From DATKZH01 sp964475955 (lineage in GTDB: Bacteria > Planctomycetota > Planctomycetia > Pirellulales > Thermoguttaceae), in the NCBI GenBank assembly GCA_964475955.1, contig CAYYZY010000123.1:1-23877 (forward strand): DNA of 23,877 nt. Reading direction: 5' to 3'. Below are positions 1 through 7,961 of this stretch, piece after piece. The translations under genes and the position numbers were made by a program. Under the pieces are notes generated by a model that saw nothing but the letters and a program-made list of their open reading frames with translations, did not search any database and was not told the origin of the DNA. Within the stretch, counting starts at the first letter, position 1. Every line of letters starts with the position of its first letter.

Positions 1-55
1 CCGAAGGAGACACAATTCCGCAACACCCGTCAATTGAAGATGGGTAAGATACTAG

Positions 56-72
56 GCCAGGCTTCGCCTGGC
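56..72. repeat. Short perfect hairpin past the 3' end of the propeller gene
   Basis: A 7-bp perfect stem (56-62 with 66-72) closes on a 3-nt loop. It lies beyond the stop of the minus-strand gene that ends at 236. There is no T-run on either strand, so it is not a convincing intrinsic terminator. The 7-bp stem with a 3-nt loop resembles the hairpins at 14385-14401 and 23197-23213, so it may be a worn copy of the same dispersed palindrome. The rest of positions 1-97 shows no gene. Confidence 0.4.
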
Positions 73-97
73 TCGTTCACCGATCCCCCATTGCCCC

Positions 98-197
98 CTT
101 CGCGCCTTGGCGTCTGTGCGAGAGTCCTCTCTTCGATTCCCGGCGAGTGCCCGAGCTCCGGGAAGGAAGGCTCTCGCCAAGGCGCCAAGGCGCGAAG
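98..197 (-). repeat. MITE-like dispersed repeat, copy A (100 bp)
   Basis: The element is bounded by perfect 15-bp terminal inverted repeats (98-112 and 183-197, core CGCCTTGGCG/CGCCAAGGCG). Its reverse complement matches 2056-2147 over nearly the whole length, with only a few mismatches and an extra 8-nt duplication next to the terminal repeat. It has no coding capacity. Terminal inverted repeats, small size and multiple copies fit a MITE or REP-like non-autonomous element. No flanking target-site duplication was identified. Confidence 0.8.
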
Positions 198-235
198 CAG
201 AAGGGATCGTTGATGAAGCGGGGCTCGGGCGGACG

Positions 236-1728
236 TCATTCAAAATCGAGCCCGTAGATCTTCGCCTTCTTCATCCGGAAGCGGAGGGAGATGGGCTCCC
301 CGTCGGCGAAGCCGAGGTCGTCGGCCTCGCGCCAGCGCACGGGCGTTCGGTGCTGGTCGCCGACGATGGGGACCGCCTCCTCGAAGGATCGGCCCGGCAG
401 GAAGGTGCCGTCGCGTCGGGTGACCGCGACGAGCACGTGGCCGGCGCGTTTCGTGACGGCGTTGATCCGCAGCGTGCGGCCCGGGGCGAAGAAGCTCACC
501 GTGGAGAACTCGCCCTGCTGCGGCGCTTCCAGGGCGACGATCCGGCCCTTGGGCCAAACGGCGTAGCCCGGCCGGTAGCTCCACGCCCCGCGGGGGTATT
601 TGTGGGGGAACTCGTATCCGGTGTAGGGCAGGGCGAAGTCGCCGCCGGGCAGCTCGACCAGGTTGGGGTGCCAGAAGATGCAGCCGCCGTCGAAGCGGCC
701 GAACGGGCCCGTCTCCATCAGCGGGCCGCCGGGCACCCAGTTCCACAGGCGGCCGTCGTGGCTGGCCGCCATCTCCAGGTGCGTGGCGTCGTCGCTCGTG
801 TCCCACACGGTGGGGAAGAGGAGGTGGTGGTCCGGTGCCCCGGGCACGGTGGTGTAGCCGTTGGTGTAGAGCAACTGGCTGGGCGACATGTCGGACCGGG
901 GGCTTAGCAGGATGCGCGAGACGGGGAAGTCGCCGAACCGGTCGCTCTCGGTGTAGCCGATCGAGCGGCGCCCCGCGCCCCGCCCCTCGCCGAGCCAGCC
1001 CATGTTCAACGGGTCCTCCGGGGCGCGCGGCGACCGGGGGCCGACGAACCAGGTGCGCGTGTAGATCATGTACTTTTTGCGGGCCGCGTCGTAGGCGCCG
1101 ATCACCTGCGTGTCGCAGTGCTCGATCGTGAACGGCTCGGCCAGGCGGGTCCAGCGGAGGCCGTCGGGCGAGACGTACCCATAGACCTCCAGGATGAAGT
1201 TCGCGTCCCCGCGCAGCGCCCGATGCTCCCAACGATCGGGGTGCTCGGCGATGAACGCCCGAAACTCGTCGACCGACACGTGGCCGTCGGCCACGCCCTT
1301 GTAGCGAGCCTCGCTCGGGGCGTCGGGGTCGACGAACATGGAGCGCGGGGCGTCGGGGATGAGGTTGTTCGCCGTGCTCCCGTCGTACTCGACCAGCCCC
1401 AGGTCGGGCCGTTCCCAGCGGCGGCCGTCGGCCGACTCGAAGTAGCAGGTGTAGCTCTCGCCCTCCTTGTCCTGGCAGGAGCCCCACGCCCGATACCGGT
1501 CGCCCTCGCGGAGCACGAAGTAGACGCTCAGCCCCATCTCCTCCCAGCGGCGCTCCGGTTCGAGGATCGGCCCGGGCTTCTCGGCCACCAGGCGGACGCC
1601 GCGCGGGGCGTCGTCGGCCCGTTGGAACCGGGCCTCCCACGGGCCGATCTTGAGGTCCTTTCGGGCGGCGACGTTGCGGCCTTCGGCGTCGACCCAGGCG
1701 TATCCGCCCGGCCGCACGTAGTACCAGT
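236..1728 (-). CDS. Beta-propeller glycoside-hydrolase-like protein, N-terminus lost in gap
   Basis: About 497 residues of an uninterrupted minus-strand frame run from the edge of the N gap to a TGA at 236-238. The protein contains repeated blade-like stretches with the pattern [S/H]-x-D-G-x-x-W (for example ESADGRRWERPDLGL and SPDGLRWTRL), plus NNLI and DGGCIFWHPN motifs. These are typical of a five-bladed propeller family common in Planctomycetes and related to the GH32/43/62-like fold. The catalytic acids and substrate cannot be assigned from sequence alone, and a non-catalytic sugar-binding propeller is possible. The start codon and any signal peptide lie in or beyond the gap. The open frame formally continues past the Ns to 1882, but those residues look like repeat-derived sequence and should not be joined to this gene. 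Confidence 0.85.
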
Positions 1729-1828
1729 NNNNNNNNNNNNNNNNNNNNNNNNNNNNNNNNNNNNNNNNNNNNNNNNNNNNNNNNNNNNNNNNNNNNNNNN
1801 NNNNNNNNNNNNNNNNNNNNNNNNNNNN
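1729..1828. other. Assembly gap, 100 N
   Basis: Exactly 100 unknown bases, the conventional placeholder for a scaffold gap of unknown size. It removes the 5' end of the propeller gene. Sequence immediately right of it (1829-2055) is non-coding and repeat-like, and a 100-bp dispersed repeat follows, so repeat collapse during assembly is a plausible cause. Confidence 0.98.
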
Positions 1829-2266
1829 TTTGGAGATCGGCGTGCGAGCATGGCGGTGGTCTCCCGCGTCCAGAGGGGGCAAGAAACGGGACTTTGAATT
1901 CTTTCGTCCTCTCCCGCGTCAGAAAAGCAGAATGTCCCCATTTTCCTTCGGAGGCGGGCGTCGCTGCAATCGACGTAGTCGCCGCTGGCCAACTGCCGAG
2001 TGCCTTCGTCGACGTGGTGAACGAGCCCGATCCGCTTCGTCCTTCCTGTTTCCCCCTTCGCGCCTTGGCGAGAGCCTTCCTTCTCGGAGCTCGGGCGCTC
2101 GCTGGGAATCGAAGAGAGGACTCTCGCAAAGACGCCAAGGCGCAAAGCAGAAAGGAGCCGTCGAGAAAGCAGATCATGCGCGGGCCCCTCGCTCAACCCG
2201 CCGTTTCCATCTTCCCCCTTTCCCCTCTTTCCTCATTGCACCTCTCACCCCGCGCCCAGAGCCGCT
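1829..2266. other. Intergenic stretch with dispersed repeats, no gene
   Basis: No convincing gene is seen between the gap and the end of the nucleoside hydrolase gene. Short frames crossing it read low-complexity or repeat-like peptides. Around 1917-1945 there is a segment containing AGAATGTCCCCATTTTC, which resembles the end of dispersed REP-type repeats I associate with planctomycete genomes; this is recollection, not a match made here. Positions 2056-2147 hold repeat copy B, described separately. The remaining bases (2148-2266) show nothing recognisable. Confidence 0.6.
2056..2147 (+). repeat. MITE-like dispersed repeat, copy B (92 bp)
   Basis: This is the inverted partner of copy A at 98-197. 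Its ends (2056-2070 and 2133-2147) are the same 15-bp inverted repeat with one mismatch. The internal sequence is the reverse complement of copy A apart from a few substitutions and an 8-nt length difference. It lies in the intergenic region between the nucleoside hydrolase gene and the assembly gap. Confidence 0.8.
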
Positions 2267-3310
2267 TCACCCCCCCGTCAACCGCCGCACGAGCTCGTCT
2301 TCGAAGGCGGGGAGGTTCTTCCACTGGGTGGCGCAGCGGACGGGCCGGGCCGAGGGGTCGATCCGGGTGAAGCCCTTGTCGGTGCCCGTAAGCGGCAGCG
2401 TCTCCATGCCGAGGAGCTTCTCGCTGAAGGCCATGTAGACGGCCACCGTGTCGAACAGCGTGGAGCTTCGCTTGGCCGGGTCGGGCACGCCGCGGCCGCC
2501 TCGGGCCGCGCACCACGCGCGGTAGTTGGCCATCAACGCCCGGACGAGCGGGTCCTCGCACTCGAGCACCTTCCGGTACTTCTCGCCGACAAGGTGGACG
2601 ATGCCGCAGGTATCCAGCGGCGTCACGCTCACCTCCCACGGCGCGGCGAACACGGCCTGGAGCGCCTCCGGTGCCGCCCGAACGTTGTACTCCGCCGAAA
2701 TCTCCTTGCTGCCGCCGTAACCGCGGTACACGCTCCCGTGCATGCCGACGAACCGCGCCCGCTCGGCCACGTCGGGCGCCCGGCGGAGCACCTCGGGCAG
2801 GTTGGGCACCGGGCCGATGGCCACCAGCGTGACGGGTTCTTTCGAGGCGCGGATCGTCTCGATGATCGCCCCGACGCCGTCCTCGTGGACCTTGCCCGGA
2901 TAGCGGTCGAGGTCGTAATCCCCCAGCCACGCGCTCTGGCGGCCTTTCTCGTCGCCGGGCCGGCAGCCGATGCCGACCGGGATATCGGTGCGCCCGGCCA
3001 CCTCGAGCATCTTGGCGAGGATCTTCGCCCGGTAGGTGTCGTTGCCCGAGTCGGAGGTGACCAGTCGGACGTCGAGCTCGGGCGAGTTGAGCAACATGGT
3101 CAGGGCCCAGGTGTCGTCGATGTCGCCGCCGATGTCGGTGTCGAAGACGACCGGGATCTTCTTGCCGGCTTCGCGCAGGGCGAAGGTGTCGCGCACGGTC
3201 GGGCCCGTTTGCTCGTGCCCCGCCCGGGAGAGCTTGGCGGTCCATGCAGCCGCCGCGGCCGCGCCGGCCGCTGCGCTGAGGAAGGAACGTCGGGGAAGGC
3301 GGGATTTCAT
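2267..3310 (-). CDS. Tat-exported nucleoside hydrolase (IUNH family)
   Basis: A 347-aa protein expected to cleave the N-glycosidic bond of ribonucleosides. The N-terminus has a twin-arginine signal (RRSF at residues 7-10, then an Ala-rich hydrophobic run ending near residue 24), so it should be exported folded. The mature part opens with DTDIGGDIDD (residues 57-66), the Ca2+-binding Asp cluster that defines inosine-uridine-preferring nucleoside hydrolases, followed by the usual alpha/beta core (VAIGPVPNL). Length fits the family plus signal peptide. I chose ATG at 3310 rather than GTG at 3313 because the AAGGAG ribosome binding site ends 6 nt before the ATG. It is separated from the upstream GH16 gene by about 140 bp. 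A catabolic salvage role outside the cytoplasm is likely; exact nucleoside preference is unknown. Confidence 0.9.
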   Translation of the reverse strand: MKSRLPRRSFLSAAAGAAAAAAWTAKLSRAGHEQTGPTVRDTFALREAGKKIPVVFDTDIGGDIDDTWALTMLLNSPELDVRLVTSDSGNDTYRAKILAKMLEVAGRTDIPVGIGCRPGDEKGRQSAWLGDYDLDRYPGKVHEDGVGAIIETIRASKEPVTLVAIGPVPNLPEVLRRAPDVAERARFVGMHGSVYRGYGGSKEISAEYNVRAAPEALQAVFAAPWEVSVTPLDTCGIVHLVGEKYRKVLECEDPLVRALMANYRAWCAARGGRGVPDPAKRSSTLFDTVAVYMAFSEKLLGMETLPLTGTDKGFTRIDPSARPVRCATQWKNLPAFEDELVRRLTGG

Positions 3311-3454
3311 CACGGGCTCCTTGACGAAGTGGGGCGTTGATGGCAGCCGTTTAGGGAATGCTACAGCCTATCCAATGGGTGGATCTGCGCTCGTATCGGC
3401 CGTTCGGCGGCCGGCTGGGTCGAGCGTAGTAGGCGGCTCGCGGGATGTCAACGA
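3311..3454. other. Intergenic region with a short GC hairpin
   Basis: This is the spacer between the GH16 stop and the nucleoside hydrolase start, and it contains the latter's ribosome binding site (AAGGAG, complement of 3317-3322). Near 3397-3413 a short GC-rich inverted repeat (cggccg/cggccg, 5-nt loop) could form a hairpin in the GH16 transcript. No U-tract follows it, so a terminator function is unproven. Confidence 0.4.
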
Positions 3455-4423
<969 letters not shown>

Positions 4424-4563
4424 GGGATGTCTCCTCTTCGTGAGGCCTCGCACTTTCGGGCGTTCCGCGCTCGGCACGTGCAATCGACGATGCACGCATT
4501 ATCGCCCCTCGCCCGGACGATCGCCAGGGGAAATCGCGAGAAGGAGCGCCGCCGCCGGAACGG
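4424..4563. promoter_or_regulatory. Spacer upstream of GH16 gene carrying its ribosome binding site
   Basis: This 140-bp spacer separates the GH16 start from the stop of the lipoprotein gene. On the minus strand GAGGAG (complement of 4431-4436) sits about 8 nt before the ATG at 4423, which fixes that start. No clear promoter boxes or terminator were recognised. Confidence 0.5.
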
Positions 4564-5016
4564 TCAGAGGTCGAAGTCGAAATCGTGCGACGAGTCCTCG
4601 ATGATCACGCTCAGCTTCGATCGCTCGTTGTACTCGGCCGGGACCCTTTCCCGCTCGTCGGGCGGGGCGTCCGGGTCGTCTTCGTCGCCCGAACCGCCAG
4701 CCTCCGACGTGCCGGGCGCTCGGCGCGACGACCAGATGCGCACGGTCTTCTTCCCCTTGGTCACGCCCCGCTTTTCGGAGTTGAACATCAGGTCGTAGTC
4801 GCCGTTCTCGTCGGTCAAGGCGTAGGAGAAGGTCTGGTCTTCGGCCTCGAAGACGACCAGGGCCTCGGCGAGCGGCTCGTCGTCGAGCGTGACCGTGCCG
4901 CGAACGGAGGAGAGATCGAGGGCGCCGTAGTCGGGGCCCTGCCGGCCGCACCCGCCGAAAGCGACGAGCGAAACGGCCAAGACGGCGCCGCAAGTGCAGG
5001 TCAGACGTGGTCTCAT
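4564..5016 (-). CDS. Small planctomycete lipoprotein with carboxypeptidase-regulatory-like domain
   Basis: A 150-aa protein with a short basic N-terminus, hydrophobic segment and candidate lipobox ending in Cys23 (FGGC; Phe at -3 makes it a weak lipobox). Residues about 36-90 (GTVTLDDEPLAEALVVFEAED, then a TDENGDYDL-like turn) follow the pattern of the carboxypeptidase-regulatory/transthyretin-like beta-sandwich. A Pro/Asp/Glu-rich low-complexity stretch follows (about residues 105-125) and the C-terminus is acidic. No catalytic function is expected. It follows the DUF1559 gene by 63 bp in the same direction, a pairing often seen in Planctomycetes, which suggests co-transcription and a cell-envelope role. 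Specific function is unknown. Confidence 0.82.
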   Translation of the reverse strand: MRPRLTCTCGAVLAVSLVAFGGCGRQGPDYGALDLSSVRGTVTLDDEPLAEALVVFEAEDQTFSYALTDENGDYDLMFNSEKRGVTKGKKTVRIWSSRRAPGTSEAGGSGDEDDPDAPPDERERVPAEYNERSKLSVIIEDSSHDFDFDL

Positions 5017-5079
5017 GACCGGACTCGTCGAAACACAGGCAAGCGAACCGGAGCGAGCGAACGAAGCGGTGCCCGGCGT

Positions 5080-6027
5080 TCAGAACCCCGAGACGATTTC
5101 TCCGCCGTTGCGGGAGCCGAGGGCGGTGAACAGGTCGGCGTCGATCGTGTCGGCGACGAACCGCACGTTGCCGTCGCCCATCACGAATTGGGCTCCGCCG
5201 GGGTGGTAGCTTCCGAAGGAGAGTTCCATCAGTCGGCCGTGCATGCCCGGAAACTTGAGCAGCGCGCTCATCGGCGCGAGCGTCGAGCCGACGAACTCGG
5301 AGAACTCGGTGCCGCCGGTCGACCCGTCGCAGCGGCAGGGGTCGATTTGGGGCGAGCCGATGTACCAGAAGTCCATGCCTTGCCCGTCTTTGTGGAACGC
5401 GGGATCGGGCCGCGATTCGCCGACCAGCAGGGTGTTGGAGGTCCCGTCGGTGACGTCGCGGAAGCGGACGGTGCTGCACGCGTAGAAGATCCCGTTCTGC
5501 GAGAGGTTTTCGAGCGACTTCGTGCCCGGGATCACGATCGTGCTGGTGTCGTCGGAGCTCGACTCGGAGCCGGCGTTGCCGCGATAGCTCGCCGGCACGC
5601 GCTTTTCAATGCCGTTGTAGTCGATGTGTTCCTCCAGGGGCATGCTGGGGCAGCGGAACACGGGGATCACGGTTTCGCAAGCGGCCTGGTTTTCCGATCC
5701 CGAAGACCAGTTGCCGGGACCGCTCTCCTGGAAATGGATCGTGTCGTAGATGTTGCCCAGTTCGAGGTATCTCAGGATGTGGAGGGTCCAGCCGGAGCCG
5801 CGGTCGTCCCAGCCGTAGGGGAACGTGCGGAACGAATCGTGATAGTTGTGCAGCGCGACGCCGATCTGCTTGAGGTGGTTCGCGCATTGCGAGCGACGGG
5901 CCGCTTCCCGCGCCGCCTGGACCGCCGGCAGAAGCAGCGCGATGAGGATGCCGATGATCGCGATCACGACCAAGAGCTCAACCAGGGTGAAGGCCCGGAC
6001 GCGTTGGGATGGGCGTTCGTATGGCAC
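5080..6027 (-). CDS. DUF1559 protein with type IV prepilin-like N-terminus
   Basis: A 315-aa protein. Residues 11-45 carry the prepilin methylation/cleavage motif (FTLVE at 13-17) and a long hydrophobic helix ending in AVQAAREAARR, then the conserved SQCANHLKQIG block that opens DUF1559 (SBP_bac_10). The C-terminal region has the hallmark H-x-G-G-x(5)-DG-x-V-x-F (YHPGGAQFVMGDGNVRF). These proteins are expanded in Planctomycetes and are thought to be pseudopilin-like surface proteins; their precise role is not established. The upstream frame is open to 6252, but I chose the GTG at 6027 because it lies 8 nt after a GAGAGG ribosome binding site and places the prepilin motif at the usual distance from the start. 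The small lipoprotein gene follows it. Confidence 0.92.
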   Translation of the reverse strand: MPYERPSQRVRAFTLVELLVVIAIIGILIALLLPAVQAAREAARRSQCANHLKQIGVALHNYHDSFRTFPYGWDDRGSGWTLHILRYLELGNIYDTIHFQESGPGNWSSGSENQAACETVIPVFRCPSMPLEEHIDYNGIEKRVPASYRGNAGSESSSDDTSTIVIPGTKSLENLSQNGIFYACSTVRFRDVTDGTSNTLLVGESRPDPAFHKDGQGMDFWYIGSPQIDPCRCDGSTGGTEFSEFVGSTLAPMSALLKFPGMHGRLMELSFGSYHPGGAQFVMGDGNVRFVADTIDADLFTALGSRNGGEIVSGF

Positions 6028-6503
6028 GTCTCGTTCCTCTCGCCTCAGGCCGCGGGCTCCGGGGACTCGCCGGGCTGGGCGAACCGCCTGGGGGCACGTC
6101 GTTCGATGGACCCAAGCCAGGCCGATCGTATCTGGTCCGGACGGAGGAATCAAGAGGAGGCGGTTCGAGACCGCCAGGGCGACCCGATACACGACAAGGC
6201 ACAAAGGGGGGTGTTGCTCGGCCCGATAGTCGTGGTTCGCTTCGCGAGCCAAACCCCATGATCGCGGAAGGGTCGGCGACTATCGCGGATTATTCATATG
6301 GGCTCGTAGTGACCCGGTTCATCGGGTCCCGTCAGGGCGGAGCGGCTTCGGACCGCATGAATGCGGTCACTACAAACGTCGTAGGAATAATCCGGGCTAT
6401 CCATCAGCGGGCACTTCACGTCCCAACCCGCAAGCGGGTTCTGACAGCGCACTACCCCGACCCGGCGTGGGCTCGACCGGCGTCGGCCGAGAAGGAGGGC
6501 AGC
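6028..6503. other. 476-bp intergenic region with an inverted-repeat element
   Basis: No gene was found. Positions 6278-6402 hold an inverted-repeat element, described separately. Positions 6159-6175 form a perfect 5-bp stem with a TTCGAGA loop that mimics a tRNA T-arm, but no matching acceptor or anticodon arms exist. The DUF1559 ribosome binding site (GAGAGG, complement of about 6036-6041) lies at the left edge. Promoter boxes were not recognised. Confidence 0.6.
6278..6402. repeat. Bipartite inverted-repeat (MITE/REP-like) element
   Basis: Nested inverted repeats surround two internal hairpins. The outer arms contain GGATTATTC (6287-6295) and GAATAATCC (6385-6393) within longer imperfect arms. 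The inner arms are GTAGTGACC (6306-6314) and GGTCACTAC (6365-6373). Two 6-bp-stem hairpins of the same design (gacccg/cgggtc at 6311-6328, gaccgc/gcggtc at 6351-6368) have related 6-nt loops. The architecture is that of a non-autonomous mobile palindrome. It has no coding content. Confidence 0.7.
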
Positions 6504-7103
6504 CTACTCCGACGCCGATTTCAAGAGCGGCCACAGGCGCGCGGCCAGCACGATCTGGAAGAAGCGGACGAGCACGGCCGACTTGACGGCGTCGTCGACC
6601 TCGGGATCGAACACCGGTCGCAGGAGGCTGTCCAAGAGTGTTCTGCGCTGGTCGACCGACAGCTCGGGGCGCCCGGCGAGCGACACGTCCCACAGCTCGC
6701 CGTAGAGGTACCAGGCCACGTCGTAATAGACCAGCGCGGATTCCACCTCCCACGCCTCGACGCCCTTCGCCGCGCCGGCCACCTCGAGCATGGCGGTCAC
6801 CCCGCTGGCGAAGAGCCGGCGGAGCGGGTCCTTCTTCTCGGCCAGCATCTCCTGGAGCCCGACGCTGCTCACCGAGGCCGTGGTCAAGAGGGCACTCATG
6901 CGGCTGGCGCTGCGCGAAGCGACCTTGCTCTCCAGGTCGCACAGGAAGCCGTGGAACCGGCCGGCCACGTCGCGCGCTTTGTGGGCCGCGTCGGTGCCCA
7001 TCGCCAGCAGGTCGGCCTGGAGCCGCCAAAGCCCTTCCGCCCGCGGCGCGGTCAGAAGGGCCTCGAGGGCCGTCGTCAACGACGATTGAGAAGATTGGCT
7101 CAT
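6504..7103 (-). CDS. Unknown alpha-helical protein
   Basis: A 199-aa protein I do not recognise. It is predicted mostly helical, with Leu/Ala-rich amphipathic stretches, no signal peptide and no obvious catalytic motif. A short hydrophobic segment near the C-terminus (AVLVRFFQIVLAARLW) could be a membrane-associated helix. Its ATG overlaps the stop codon of the upstream membrane-protein gene by 4 nt (7100-7103), which indicates translational coupling and a shared function with that gene. Codon usage resembles the neighbours. Confidence 0.75.
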   Translation of the reverse strand: MSQSSQSSLTTALEALLTAPRAEGLWRLQADLLAMGTDAAHKARDVAGRFHGFLCDLESKVASRSASRMSALLTTASVSSVGLQEMLAEKKDPLRRLFASGVTAMLEVAGAAKGVEAWEVESALVYYDVAWYLYGELWDVSLAGRPELSVDQRRTLLDSLLRPVFDPEVDDAVKSAVLVRFFQIVLAARLWPLLKSASE

Positions 7104-7408
7104 TCGTTTTTCCCCGTTTCACGGTCCGTTCGCGGCGGCGCCCCCTTCTTGTCCGCCCGCCGCCTCCGTAGCAAGTATTGCACAAAGGAGCCCAGCCCGG
7201 CAAAGCGATAGCTGCCGTCGACGTAGTGCTCGATCACGTAGAAGGCGAAGTAGTAGGCCCGGGCGAAGCACCAGACGGCGATCGCCAGCAGCATGGCCCC
7301 CCGGAACGACCGGCACTCGGCGATCAGCAGCCCCGAGGCCAGCACGCCGCCAAGGAGGAAGAGGACGCCTTTGGCGTAGATGAGCTTGGGGCTGGTGAGG
7401 TCGGTCAT
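7100..7408 (-). CDS. Small membrane protein of unknown function
   Basis: A 102-aa protein with two hydrophobic segments, at about residues 12-31 (GVLFLLGGVLASGLLIAEC) and 36-56 (RGAMLLAIAVWCFARAYYFAFYV), and a basic, hydrophilic C-terminal tail. It is likely an inner-membrane protein with two transmembrane helices. Its gene starts 23 nt after the stop of the GNAT remnant and ends in a 4-nt overlap with the next gene, forming a two-gene unit. No family was recognised. No strong ribosome binding site is visible, so the start is less certain. Confidence 0.72.
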   Translation of the reverse strand: MTDLTSPKLIYAKGVLFLLGGVLASGLLIAECRSFRGAMLLAIAVWCFARAYYFAFYVIEHYVDGSYRFAGLGSFVQYLLRRRRADKKGAPPRTDRETGKNE

Positions 7409-7431
7409 GATGCGTTTCGACGCGGAAATGC

Positions 7432-7755
7432 TCAGCGGGGGCCGGCGGCGTGGACGACCATTTCCAGTAGCTCGAACGTGATGCCGTGCCGTGCGAAGAC
7501 TGGATGGCTGGGCGGCTCGCCGCGTGCCGTGGTGAATCCCAAGCGGCGGTAGAAATCGGCCGACACGTTCCGGGCGACCGTGTGCCTTCTCCCGCCGCCC
7601 CGTTCGCCGACCGTGCCGATCAACCGGCGGACCAGCTCGCGCCCAGCGCCGCGCGATTGGCTCTCGGGCCTGACCGCAAGGTGACGAAGCTCGATCAAAG
7701 GGCAGGGTCGCGCAAGTAGTATGTGTCGTTGTTCGCTCTCCGCGACCTCGCGCCT
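7432..7755 (-). pseudogene. C-terminal half of a GNAT N-acetyltransferase
   Basis: The last ~100 codons of a longer non-biological frame read as the C-terminal half of a GNAT acetyltransferase. They include the beta4/acetyl-CoA segment (IELRHLAVRPESQSRGAGR, with the Q/R-x-x-G-x-G/A loop) and the late NVSADFYRRLGF block. The N-terminal beta strands that complete the fold are missing. Upstream the frame enters repeat-like intergenic DNA and then the fdhA gene in the wrong frame, and no start codon with a ribosome binding site is present. The 5' boundary is approximate. It is most simply a truncated gene, probably disrupted by repeat insertion or deletion; a functional short protein is unlikely. 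Confidence 0.65.
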
Positions 7756-7961
7756 TTTCGCGGAGCGAGAAGGGACTATCAGGGAGGGAACAACCACAGG
7801 GGGCACCGAGAACACAGAGGTGGGTTGTCTGGCCGGGAGGAAGCGAGTCGCGGTTGCCTGGGAAGCAGGTGGTTCGATTTGCCGATTCACGTAGCTTGAA
7901 AAGCCTATGATTTCGCCCGATACTTGTTTTCGTTTGTCGGCGGAGCGAATCGGGGCGCGGG
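7756..7961. other. Intergenic repeat-like DNA after fdhA
   Basis: This is the spacer between the stop of fdhA and the GNAT remnant. It contains a segment near 7794-7826 (CCACAGGGGGCACCGAGAACACAGAGG) of the kind seen as a dispersed repeat in many environmental genomes; that recognition is from memory. Just inside the remnant, about 7734-7768, a GC-rich inverted motif (CTCTCCGCG / CGCGGAGCGAG) can fold. No intrinsic terminator with a T-run was found for the fdhA transcript. Confidence 0.45.

Noticed and set aside
1829..1882. N-terminus of the propeller gene as implied by the frame crossing the Ns
   Set aside because: The reading frame across a gap of unknown length is arbitrary, and the encoded residues do not resemble a signal peptide or propeller sequence.
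6159..6182. tRNA-like T-arm (5-bp stem, TTCGAGA loop)
   Set aside because: No pairing acceptor strand upstream and no anticodon arm at class I or class II distances, so it is not a tRNA gene.
4585..6261. A 558-codon plus-strand open frame
   Set aside because: It lies antisense to the lipoprotein and DUF1559 genes, both of which have clear family signatures.
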